Assembly (NCBI GenBank): GCA_038030265.1 | Contig: CM075943.1 | Location: 14,384,001-14,448,000 of the forward strand | Reading direction: 5' to 3' | Length of the DNA stretch: 64,000 nt | DNA from: Corythucha ciliata | Lineage: Eukaryota; Arthropoda; Insecta; Hemiptera; Tingidae | Shown: in pieces, positions 56,109 through 64,000 of the stretch | Layout of the letters: every line of letters begins with the position of its first letter | Position numbering within the stretch: the first letter of the stretch is position 1 | Position numbers and translations under genes: made by a program | The notes under the pieces: generated by a model | What the model was told of the DNA's origin: nothing | The model's input: only the letters and a program-made list of their open reading frames with translations | The model's database searches: none

Positions 56109-56130
56109 TGGGTTGGGATTTTTGCTCCCG
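56109..56130 (-). repeat. 22-bp inverted repeat, right copy
   Basis: Reverse complement of 52,685-52,706 with one mismatch. Begins TGGGTTGGGATT on the plus strand. Confidence 0.8.
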
Positions 56131-56529
56131 ATACGTTGGGCTGCTCTAATATGAAAGTAGATCACCCGCTAAATTTGCCGGGCGAATCCCTTATTTGCCG
56201 TGCAAACCCCTTTTTAGGTGGGCCTTTCATTTTACTGCTGGGCAATTGCATTTTCTGATGTGAACACTAGCAAAATTGTCGTTATTGATCACACGTTCTG
56301 AAGGTGCCGAGAAGGTTGAATTCACGGCTAAACAATGGGATAAAACATTGTTTAGCCGTGAATTCAACCTTTTTAGCTGGGGACTTGCTGTCAAGAAACC
56401 CCTGTTTTTAGCCGGGCAATTAAATACATCCCCAAAATTAAACCCCAGAAAACGCGTATTCCCCCCTCTTCCCAACACCATCCATTTCATTAACTGCCCT
56501 TTGACGCAATCAAACCCCCACTCAAAATG
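56131..56529. other. Family B-like remnant with perfect hairpin
   Basis: Words such as TGCCGGGCGAATCCCTTATT, GTGAATTCAACCTTTTTAGC and TTTTAGCCGGGCAATTAAA resemble degenerate repeat units. The hairpin at 56,312-56,371 lies at the centre. No gene is seen. The segment ends where the LINE reading resumes at about 56,530. Confidence 0.45.
56312..56371. repeat. Perfect hairpin, 26-bp stem, 8-nt loop
   Basis: The left arm 56,312-56,337 (AAGGTTGAATTCACGGC at its start) is exactly complementary to 56,346-56,371, with loop GGATAAAA. The arm contains the ATTCACGGCTAAA word of family B, so this is a strand-switch point of that repeat. Confidence 0.9.
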
Positions 56530-56608
56530 TTTTATTTGAATATTGCCACAACTGCGTGGGAAGATTCGTTTGTTACTTATAATTATGGTAAGGTGGTCTA
56601 AGCCCATG
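56530..56608 (-). pseudogene. I-like LINE ORF2: end of endonuclease
   Basis: Minus-strand reading MGLDHLTIIISNKRIFPRSC, then GNIQIK. GLDHLTI stands where LINE endonucleases have SDHxPI (catalytic aspartate and histidine). It continues the endonuclease that stops at QDPMI on the other side of the CR1-like LINE. On its low side NIQIK would join to SRRWITDDVDW at 50,868, apart from one base of frame. Confidence 0.7.
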
Positions 56609-56685
56609 ATAATAATAATAATAATTAACTGATTTATTGTAGAGACCCAAACGGGCATTACAACGTCAAGTGGCAACATTTAAAG

Positions 56686-57075
56686 TCACGGAGACAGAGT
56701 CTTCCAAGAGTAGAGAGCGTCCTTCACCTCATTCACGGAGTAGCATGTCTTTGCAAGAAACAGCCCTTTAAGCTTCCTGTTGAATGCTTTCGGAGGCTGC
56801 TGCGCTACTGATCCAGGCAGCATGTTATAGAGGTCAATCCCAAGTTGGTGAAAGCTCTTATTAGTGAGTCTCAAACGGGTCCTATCTTTTATAAGCTTGT
56901 TGGCGTTCCGCGTCGAATGGACATGGACATCCGAGTGTGACTTGAACAGTTGTGAGTTAGACTTCACGTAATTCAAAACTTGGAGGGCAAAAGCAGAAGT
57001 GAGGGTTAGTATCCCAAGAGCAGTGAAAGCCTCCCTACACGAGTCCCTTGGCCTCAAACCCGCAAGGAGCCTCAC
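56686..57075 (-). pseudogene. CR1-like LINE, C-terminal segment
   Basis: A 129-codon frame reads CREAFTALGILTLTSAFALQ, LNYVKSNSQLFKSHSDVHVH and STRNANKLIKDRTRLRLTNK, then SFHQLGIDLYNMLPGSV. The order GILTL...YEx...YxTRxxxxL...xGxxxYNxLP is characteristic of the ends of CR1/jockey-type ORF2 proteins. It is separated from RT by a short frame break near 57,080-57,180. The frame closes shortly before the 3' UTR. Confidence 0.8.
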
Positions 57076-57184
57076 AGCACGCTTCTGAAGCTGAAAGGCG
57101 CGACCAGCCCGACATGAAGCGCCCCAAAGCAGAACCCCTTAAAGAAGATGGCAGTGAAAGTGTGCGAAATATACACTTCTCAGC

Positions 57185-58244
57185 TCAACCTCCGACACAG
57201 AGCCCCTGAGTCGCCGCAACAAAATTAGACTGCGGGAGAGCTTTCCGCAGACCATGCTGCATGTGGTGTTCCCAATTGAGTCTGCTATCCAGTTTGAATC
57301 CCAGGAAGTTGGGCGGTTCCTGCGGAGAATGCGCCACCGACGACGCTGATGTCACCTCCAGGCACTGGGTCTTGCCAGAATTGAGGATGAGCTTATTTGC
57401 GCCACACCATGCCTCTAAAAACTCCGAACATTGGGAGGCCAAATGGGGGGCCGAGTCACTATCAGGGAGCGCAAATTGCACCGAGTCGTCGTCTGCATAT
57501 ATGTAGCAATTCTGGAGTTGCGCAAATCGAGGCAGGCTAGCCGGTAAGTCATTGTTGAAAACAGCACACAAGTTCGGCCCCAAGTGGGTGCCCTGCGGAA
57601 CACCGTGTAGGACCGGACGAACACACGATACCTCGGATCCAGTGGAGACTGTCTGGTAGCGATCCGACAAATATGATTTTATTAGGCGAAGAGAGCCATC
57701 CATGAAACCATAGCCCTCCAGCTTCCGACAAAGAATGTCATGAGGTATGACGTCGAACGCCCTTGTCATGTCAAACTACATGACGAGGGAGCGCCCACAG
57801 CCCCTGGAGGCAGTCATTAACGAGCTGAATACCAGCCGTGACTGTTCCCCTACCAGCCCGGAAGCCATGCTGGCAGTCGGAATAAATTTTATTGGTCTCA
57901 AGGAACATGGTAATATCCCTTCGCAGGGATGACTCAAAAACCCTCCCCAAGTATGGCAATATTGCTATAGGCCGATAGTTCGCTGGTAGGCTGGGATCCC
58001 CTTTCTTATAAATTGGGCGGACTTTTGAGTATTTGAAATACAGTGGAAAAATGCCTGCAGAAATACATTCGTTGAAAACGTGAGACAAAGGCTCACATAT
58101 CAGATCAGCTACTGCTCTCAAAACAATGCTGTTCATGCCAAATATGTCCTCGCAACGAGATGTCTTCAAAGAGCGAAGCGCTTTGTACACCTCTTCCACA
58201 GTGATTCTACTGAACTTGAATGGTTGAGGATCTGTTTTACCCAA
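57185..58244 (-). pseudogene. CR1-like reverse transcriptase, frameshifted
   Basis: The N-terminal part (57,771-58,244) reads PFKFSRITVEEVYKALRSLK, YSKVRPIYKKGDPSLPANYR and HGFRAGRGTVTAGIQLVND. A stop and frame change near 57,775 follow. The second part (57,185-57,769) begins MTRAFDVIPHDILCRKLEGY (catalytic aspartate in FD), continues with LHGVPQGTHLGPNLCAVFNN and the catalytic NCYIYADDDSVQFALP near 57,480-57,510, and reaches NFLGFKLDSRLNWEHHM. The catalytic residues survive; the stop between the halves prevents a full enzyme. Confidence 0.88.
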
Positions 58245-58262
58245 GCGAAAAAAGCCCCTCCA

Positions 58263-58923
58263 GTCTGCCCTCGGGATATCATAGGGTCCTGTAGTACTTG
58301 CCAGTCACATTGCGAAGCCAAATCTGGGGAGCATAAACTAAGATCAATTGCAGAGTTAGTTCCACGGTCAATGAATGTGCTGGAACCATCATTTAAATAT
58401 ACCAATCCTGTGTTTTGCAACGCATTGATTAAACTGCCCTTTGCGTCGGACCACGAGGATCCAAATGCTTCGTGATGACAGTTGAAGCCTCCTAGTATTA
58501 GCGTTGGTTTTGGGAAGCTGCTGAAAAAAAAACTGACCATTCTTGGTTTGATATGTTATATTTGGAGAGTTATAAATGGAAACGATGGTTAATACAGAGT
58601 TATTGCCATTGCTTAGCGTCAGTTGGATGCTAACACAAATTGGGAATAGATACCGATGGAGTGAATTCATTGAATAATATATTATTCTTGATTAGAATAG
58701 CCGCTTCAGCGTATCTTGAATACATCTAGAATAGCGCTTCTGGTCTATCTTGTCTACATATATTAAAATTTCTAAAGGTGTAGCTATTCCGTGGTTGGAA
58801 CCATGTTTCAGATAAAGCGACTAAGTTGATTTTATTGGTGTCCAGACACGTTTCGAGGTCTCCTTTTTTTTCAACAACAGAACGAGCATTCCATTGAAGA
58901 ATTTTTAACGGGATATTGTTCAT
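58263..58923 (-). pseudogene. I-like LINE endonuclease (N-terminal and central part)
   Basis: From 58,923 down: MNNIPLKILQWNARSVVEKK holds the catalytic asparagine (WN) and NLVALSETWFQPRNSYTF holds the catalytic glutamate (ET). A frameshift near 58,730 leads to RYAEAAILIKNNI and later IYNSPNITYQ. The next block, PTLILGGFNCHHEAFGSSW, should carry GDFNxHH; here the catalytic aspartate is glycine. Then STFIDRGTNSAIDLSLCSPD and DWQVLQDPMIS end at the CR1-like insertion. The enzyme normally nicks target DNA for target-primed reverse transcription. Confidence 0.85.
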
Positions 58924-59090
58924 TTATTAGGAGGGGTAACTAAAATGTTTAACTGTTTTTAATAAAGGGTGAAAATAAAAAAATGAAATAAAAAGGAAAC
59001 TCCGATAAGAAATTGGAAGGGCTTTTAGGTACTTTAAAAAGGGGAATGAAATGAAAAGGTATAAATCTAAGAGAAGGAATTCTCAAAATA

Positions 59091-59760
59091 TTAAGCAGAT
59101 TTTTCACCAGGGTATAAAGCTTTAACTTTATCACGGATGATGTTTTTAACGTTTGGGTCGCCTAGTTCTGAATCGTCTAACTGTCGAAAATCCTGTATAA
59201 TTATATGAACTATATCCAAAATTGAGTCAATCGGGTTTTCTCGGGATTGTATTAATCCGCCTTGGATGTTTTCCGGAGTCAGGCTTTGAGGGGCCTGTGG
59301 CATTGCTACAATCGCGGAATGATGAGGAGGAGGAGAGAAATATCTATTGCGTTTCGTTTGTCGAACGTAAGAGCTTGTTGAAGCGATGGGTCTAGCATTA
59401 TTTCTAGCGCTCTGGGATCCCAGATTGGGGAAAATACTTTCGTCCACCATAGAGGGGGGGGTTTCTCGATACAGCTGCGAAGGAGTTACAGCAAACCGGA
59501 TCGGAATAGGCAATTTCTCTTTCAGCCGTAGCTGTTTTAATTCTTGCCCCATTTAAGGAATTGTGGCTACCTTTACATTTCACGCATTTGAGCTACTGAG
59601 TTGAGCACTCGTTGCTCTCGTGATTCTCGGTACACTTTTCGCTTGTTCGGTTCGAACAAGACTGTTGCTTGAAATACTTGAAATTCTTGAAATGCTCCAA
59701 AAGATCCATTTTAGGGGTATGAAGAAAATAAAGAAGGTGTTGGGGTATTAGAACGAGAGC
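59091..59760 (-). pseudogene. I-like LINE ORF1 with zinc knuckles
   Basis: On the high side, frames read QQSCSNRTSEKCTENHESNE and LKCVKCKGSHNSLNGA (about 59,540-59,680), remains of three CCHC knuckles with stops between them. The continuous frame 59,091-59,552 then reads QLYRETPPSMVDESIFPN, a proline/serine-rich stretch (RYFSPPPHHSAIVAMP) and DSILDIVHIIIQDFRQLDD. Knuckles followed by a disordered region and a short helix fit the RNA-binding ORF1 of I and jockey LINEs. It lies directly upstream of the endonuclease in the same orientation. The N-terminus was not identified. Confidence 0.65.
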
Positions 59761-59790
59761 GGATAAAATCTGAATTTTCACAACAAATCA

Positions 59791-61084
59791 AATTTATTCA
59801 CGCGTTGATGTTAGGAGTTAAAATATAATATTACTACGGAGCGAGGTTCGTATAAGGATTTTTTTTTTTTTTTTTTCGTTCAAAAACTCTAGAGGAGTCG
59901 CAATTCTTAAAACGTCCATGTATCGACCGAACTCAGGAAAGGCATCAGAGTGTCTGTTGTGGCGAGGAAGTAACAGAGTTTTGCCATTAGCTTCAAATTG
60001 CAGGGAGCCACATCACTTTACTAGGGTGAAATCTTCAACCTATACGAGTTAAATCTTTCTTGAATTTGTGAAATAACTCATTCAACTGGGTGGAACGTGC
60101 AATTCACTTCTATCATTTACTGTCAGGTAGTATAAAATGAACAATCAAGCGCACACCGTATTATTTCGTTTTAAATCAATATCGTCTCGAAAAGTAATGA
60201 TTTTCTTCGACCTTTATTTCTATAAGAAACGGTTCAGCTTGAAAGAGCTTTACTTAGATGATTGCGATACGTTATTTCCTAAAATGGACGCTCATCTTAC
60301 GAAGTGGATAAAGAGATGTTACGACCGGGACTATATGAATGATCCTCGCTGAAGCCTAATGACTTCATGACGATATGTATGTGGGTGTTTCAAGGCCATA
60401 ATAGCATCTTATGACAGGAATTGATGCTGCTATGATCGTTTTTAGAAAGTTATGGGCTTACGTACAGATTTTAGAGGTTAGCAAAGAGTCGCTTAGGAGG
60501 AAACTGACCTACCAGCGAGACAATTCGGATCTTAGGGCCATATTTACAATAATACAAATAGTCAAACGCCCTTATTGACGAGGCTGCTTGGTTTCTGCTT
60601 CTCGCCTGCCTGGAAATCGAGCTAAGTTAGTCCTGGAGATTCTCAACGACGATGGTTCTCAGGACCCAGGCGAAGGGATCATAGTGGAGTGAGAGTGGCC
60701 CCTCGATACTGGAGCGCAATCGACTCAAAAGCTGTCTATTGTCAGTAACTAGCTAATCAACCGTTAAATTATCAATTGAGCCACAAAATCGCGAATTCAG
60801 CAATGGTACCTTCAATCTACCTCCCCCCCCCCCCAACTAACAACGGTGGGCATTCTGTCCAGAGTGCTTGAATCGGCTGGCTTGAAAACTGGTGCTTGGT
60901 CTATGCTACTGAATCTGAATATTGCTGGCTGAAAACTGTCAATTCTATTGGAGAAACTTGGAGGAAACTTTTTTTGCCTCGGAGTCTTGATTATTGGTTC
61001 ATAAACACGTATATGAGCCGGGTCCACGAACCTGTGTCTGTGTGTCTGAATCACGCGCTGTTCCTGTAGTGGCCAAGCAGAAAC
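59791..61084. other. No gene recognised
   Basis: A 71-codon plus-strand frame at 60,137-60,352 (MNNQAHTVLFRFKSISSRKV) has no family I recognise. It may be chance. A T-run lies at about 59,860-59,877 and a C-run at about 60,823-60,833. Confidence 0.4.
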
Positions 61085-61215
61085 CCAAGTAGCACAGTAA
61101 TATTTTCCCAATATTTATTCAATATTGTTACGTTGTAACAATATTGGTAATGTAAATTAAATATTGAAAAAATGTTTTTTGTTACTGGAATCTTAATGTT
61201 TTGACACAATTATTT
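61085..61215. repeat. Palindromic AT-rich patch (possible small MITE)
   Basis: A perfect 12-bp hairpin, CAATATTGTTAC with its complement, lies at 61,120-61,146 with a 3-nt loop. Looser inverted similarity extends outward to CAGTAAT at 61,094 and TTACTGG at 61,180. The ends are not certain. Confidence 0.4.
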
Positions 61216-61324
61216 TTCCAGTGTTCAATTTATATTTATAATATAATATTTTTTCACCACTGTGTATAAAATTGAGTAAAAACTGCAGCCCAGCGCTTAG
61301 CAGGCTCAACTATTATTTTTGAAA

Positions 61325-61545
61325 AACGCCAATTCATGGTTTCTCCAAGCAACAACAGGACTGAAATTGATAAAAAGCGCTTATTCACATGGATAAAACT
61401 GAAAAAAAAAACTGTGAACTGTGGCTAAAACTGTGAAAAAATATGCTAAATCCCGCTGGAAATTGAAGTAAAACGCTAATTCCCTTCAATAATAGAGAAA
61501 ATACGCCATTTCGCTAAATTTCCGGCTAAACTTAAAAAACAACAC
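61325..61545 (+). repeat. Family B repeats, forward remnant
   Basis: Units such as CTGAAATTGATAAAAAGCGC and TAAAACTGAAAAAAA / CGCTAATTC continue the family seen at 8.4-11.8 kb, here in only a few copies. Confidence 0.5.
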
Positions 61546-61559
61546 ACCCCTAAAGCCCC

Positions 61560-62045
61560 GTCTACATAAGACGCAAGGAAGCCGCCGCAGGACGCAACGC
61601 AGAACGCAGGAAGCAACGCGAATTTCAGCCAACTCTCGCGTCCGCGGTTGCGTTCAGCCAATCGCATTTAAGTTTAGAAGGCAGGGTCTAGGTTTGAGGT
61701 TCTTTCCACTGCTACATTGATTGTTGAAATTTTCAAAGTCCCAAAATTATCAAAAACAATTGTTTAATCACATTTTTAAACACAGAGAACTCCGCTCGCA
61801 TGGCTCCCTGTTTTCTTCTTCAGTTTAGAGTTGTTAATTATTTTATTTAAAAATGTTCATTGTCGTCTATACATATAGAACGTTTAAGTTAGCGTTGTGA
61901 GACGCTGCACAGAACGCAGGACGCAACGCAGAGTTGAACCAATATCAACTTCTCGCGTTCGGCCAATAGCATTTGATGTTGAGTAGCCATCGTCAAGTTT
62001 GAACTAATAGAACCAATGGAATTCAACTGCGGTGAAATAGGCCCC
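61560..62045. repeat. Duplicated module rich in ACGCAACGCAG
   Basis: Two related segments lie in direct orientation (about 61,580-61,680 and 61,895-61,985). They share GACGCAACGCAGA, a CTCGCGTYCG word and GCCAATxGCATTT, separated by about 200 bp of AT-rich sequence. GCCCCGTCTACATAAGACGC marks the left side and GGCCCCGCCTAC the right. It could be a decayed DNA element. No transposase frame is seen. Confidence 0.4.
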
Positions 62046-62521
62046 GCCTACTAGATGATATTTCCGGCTCACTTCAAGATATTTTTGGGCATCTCCAACA
62101 TTTTTTCTTCTTCCATGAGTTTGAAGGTTCTTTCTACCCGGCAACTGTTATCAAAATCAAATAACTCCGATCGCCATTTCCTTCTAGATTTTATTTTAAA
62201 AAGTTTATTTATCAAAAAAGTGTATTATTTCAAAATGAAAAAGTGGTCTACTGTTCGGTGGTAGATGAAGCTGGTAGATGCGATGAAGTGAGGGAGCTTA
62301 AGTGAGGGGTAAAAACAAATCCTGGGCTGTACTCAAAGAGGGCATCGCAACACAAAAACACGAAGGACAAAGAAAGTCGATAGTATCACCACTAAGTGAC
62401 AGACCGCAGAAGAAGTCAAGAAAATGTTTGGAGGACGAAGAGATGACGCGTTGGGGCTCTGCCTTTGAATCATTCAATTATGCCTTGGGGTAGCAGGGAT
62501 GATTTCCCCATAAACATAAAT

Positions 62522-62889
62522 TAGGTTCGTTCGTTTGTCGTTCAGTGTAGTGGTGCAGGTGTAGTTCGAGCAGTCCTGGATTGGCGTAATTTTTGAAAAG
62601 CAAACGAACGCTTTTCGTGCAAATGGCTAACCTAACGAAAACAAAATCGTTACCTTTATAATTTATTCCCGCTTCCCAGTCAGAAATGTTGACAAAAGGT
62701 AATTATAGAGCAGGTTATAACATTTCGAGCAGCAAGCTCCTCCTAATTTTTCAGTGTAGATAGTGCTGCACTGAACAGTCCGAGGTTTGACAAACGAACG
62801 CTTTCAGTGTAGTTCGGGATTACAAAAGAACGCTTTTCGGACTGTTCGTGCAGTCCAGAGCAGCTCCGGACGACAAACGAACGAACCTA
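62522..62889. mobile_element. Small inverted-repeat element (MITE), 0.37 kb
   Basis: The left end TAGGTTCGTTCGTTTGTCGT is exactly complementary to the right end ACGACAAACGAACGAACCTA (62,870-62,889). TA at the outer edges could be the target-site duplication. Inside, CAAACGAACGCTTTTCG-like words occur on both sides. It does not code for protein. Confidence 0.75.
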
Positions 62890-64000
62890 TTAAAAACTTT
62901 TTTTATTATGTCATACTATTCTTGTAAGAAACATTATTTTTTTATTAATTAGTGATTCTCAAATAAATGTACCTACAAGTTTGAAGAATGTATTTAATTC
63001 ACTCAAAATACAGGGTGAATGTCAGCATTTGGATGATTTTGTACTGTTCAGTACACGGCTAATAGTGGGGGATAGTGGTTGGGAAGGTCCTATTGTCTAC
63101 AAGATCGTAGCACCCCCACAACTTGGTGTGTACTATAGTACAATACGTATACCAATTACGAAAACATGCAGTTCCTGGTAGTAAGTACCTTATATTTATG
63201 GATCTATTTGTTTTTACGTTAAATACTGGGCTATCTGTGTAATTTTACCCGAATATCTGAAAATTTTAAAGCATTCCTTGCCTTGACTGGCAAAATATTT
63301 GGTAGTAAATCAAGCCATATTGTCTTCCAAACTTCCGGGATGTAATTTTATAAGCAGTTGAGCACCCGACTCGAAACATCCATGTTCACGGACTGCTTTT
63401 TTTCCGTATTTCCTTGCACCTGCGATAACTACAAACGAATCGTTATAAGTACAAGCAAATGAATGTGCAATATACGCTACCAGGGTGAACTTACGAAAGC
63501 GTTCACACAAATAGTAAAGCAACTGGTGAAGGAGTTCTGTTGCTTTTCTTCTCGAGATATGGAATATGGAGTCACCCATTCAAGAAGATCCTCGAATTTC
63601 GAAGGTCACATTTCCGTAACTCAAAAAACTCCCCGTGATCCGCGATTCTCAATGTTTCATAGCAGCCGAACATCATTCTTTCGTTAATGCATGAAGCCAC
63701 CACTGACGACCCCTTCTTCTATTTTATTTTTCCCTCAGCCGAATTTGGAAGACCATCGCCGAAACAGAGATGGTGAATAACTTGGCAACGTCCTAACTTT
63801 TTAGCTATCTTATCCATAAAATGATTAAATTGACTTGAAAGTGTGAAAATACAATGCCGACTGGAATTAGTGGAGTACGATAACCTAACAATGTCGAGAT
63901 AAAGTGATTAGAACTTATCTTTCACTTTTTATTGTATAACGTGACATATGATTGGCTCAACGCACGACGGAGCCTTTCGTTTTATGTAGACAGTGAAAAG
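62890..64000. other. No gene recognised
   Basis: AT-rich sequence with short frames (62,981-63,181 plus; 63,310-63,579 minus) without recognisable motifs. The last bases (TTTTATGTAGACA) resemble the complement of the word at 61,562, which might mark another element end. Confidence 0.4.

Larger units (their letters stand above)
52685..56130 (+). mobile_element. Copia-type gag-pol between 22-bp inverted repeats
   Basis: Copia gag, protease, integrase and part of RT follow in copia order on the plus strand. The block is bounded by a 22-bp inverted repeat (52,685-52,706 and 56,109-56,130; key words CGGGAGCAAAAAT and ATTTTTGCTCCCG) with one mismatch. Because the outer edges would read TG...CA, these may be the inner ends of two LTRs, with the LTR bodies lost. 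Alternatively they are ends of another mobile unit. RT is truncated before the YVDD box and RNase H is missing. Two small DNA elements interrupt gag and RT. Confidence 0.7.
56609..58262 (-). mobile_element. CR1-like LINE, 5'-truncated
   Basis: Minus-strand element with RT, a CR1-type C-terminal segment and a 3' end of repeated ATT units (about 56,609-56,625) after CAATAAATCAGTTA. The 5' side stops at the start of RT, which is the usual result of incomplete reverse transcription. It sits inside the endonuclease of the I-like LINE. TATC occurs at both junctions as a possible short target-site duplication. No RNase H follows RT, which agrees with CR1. Confidence 0.8.
43104..59790 (-). mobile_element. 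I-like LINE split into pieces by later insertions
   Basis: Six pieces on the minus strand, read from high to low coordinates, make up one LINE: ORF1 with zinc knuckles (59,091-59,760), endonuclease (58,263-58,923), endonuclease end (56,530-56,608), linker and N-terminal RT (49,611-50,873), C-terminal RT with RNase H (43,575-45,122) and the C-terminal zinc motif (43,104-43,225). Each piece resumes the protein close to the residue at which the previous one stopped. The gaps are filled by a CR1-like LINE, a copia/foldback block, a gypsy element and a SINE. RNase H after RT plus a C-terminal CCHC motif places the element near the I group. All pieces carry damage. Confidence 0.75.

Noticed and set aside
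60137..60352. Small host protein of 71 residues
   Set aside because: It shows no signal peptide, domain, splice context or neighbour that supports it. Left as unassigned sequence.

Overview
This window looks like a stretch of an arthropod nuclear genome, probably an insect. It is AT-rich and intergenic, and I could not find one convincing host protein-coding gene on either strand. What can be recognised is transposable elements (TEs) and their debris: three gypsy-type and at least one copia-type LTR retrotransposon, several non-LTR (LINE) families (I-like with RNase H, CR1-like, R1-like), a tRNA-derived SINE, hAT-like and Harbinger-like small DNA elements, and long foldback elements. The arthropod assignment rests on this mix of families. 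The species cannot be named from what I can see.

Layout. 0.2-1.3 kb: degenerate short-period repeats (family A). 2.0-3.1 kb: foldback element, copy 1. 5.5-8.3 kb: 5'-truncated, broken gypsy element (+). 8.4-11.8 kb: a long array of a degenerate ~30-bp repeat (family B). 15.3-16.8 kb: GC-rich LINE remnant (-). 16.9-18.6 kb: family B in the opposite orientation. 20.7-26.8 kb: family C repeats surrounding a composite unit in which a gypsy gag-pol lies between hAT-like terminal inverted repeats with a perfect 8-bp target-site duplication. 27.0-27.3 kb: a foldback hairpin. 30.9-32.7, 33.0-37.1 and 37.8-38.8 kb: families B and D, with orientation flips. 38.8-40.5 kb: R1-like LINE (-). 43-59.8 kb: one old I-like LINE (-) cut into pieces by later insertions: a SINE, a nearly full-length gypsy with 125/127-bp LTRs, a copia/foldback block that itself carries two small DNA elements, and a CR1-like LINE. 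61.3-62.9 kb: family B remnant, a duplicated GC-rich module and a small inverted-repeat element.

How the parts relate. The layers give a relative chronology. The I-like LINE is the oldest recognisable insertion in the 43-60 kb block. The gypsy at 45,123-49,610 is among the youngest, because its LTRs are still nearly identical and most of its domains are readable. The small DNA elements at 53.4 and 55.7 kb arrived after the copia sequences they interrupt. Nearly every retroelement reading frame carries frameshifts, stops or lost catalytic residues, so I expect no autonomous activity from this window, with some reservation for the two gypsy integrase/RNase H frames that are still open.

The two most unusual structures are the composite of hAT ends around gypsy gag-pol, and the set of degenerate ~30-40-bp repeat families that cover, by eye, around a fifth of the window and repeatedly switch strand.
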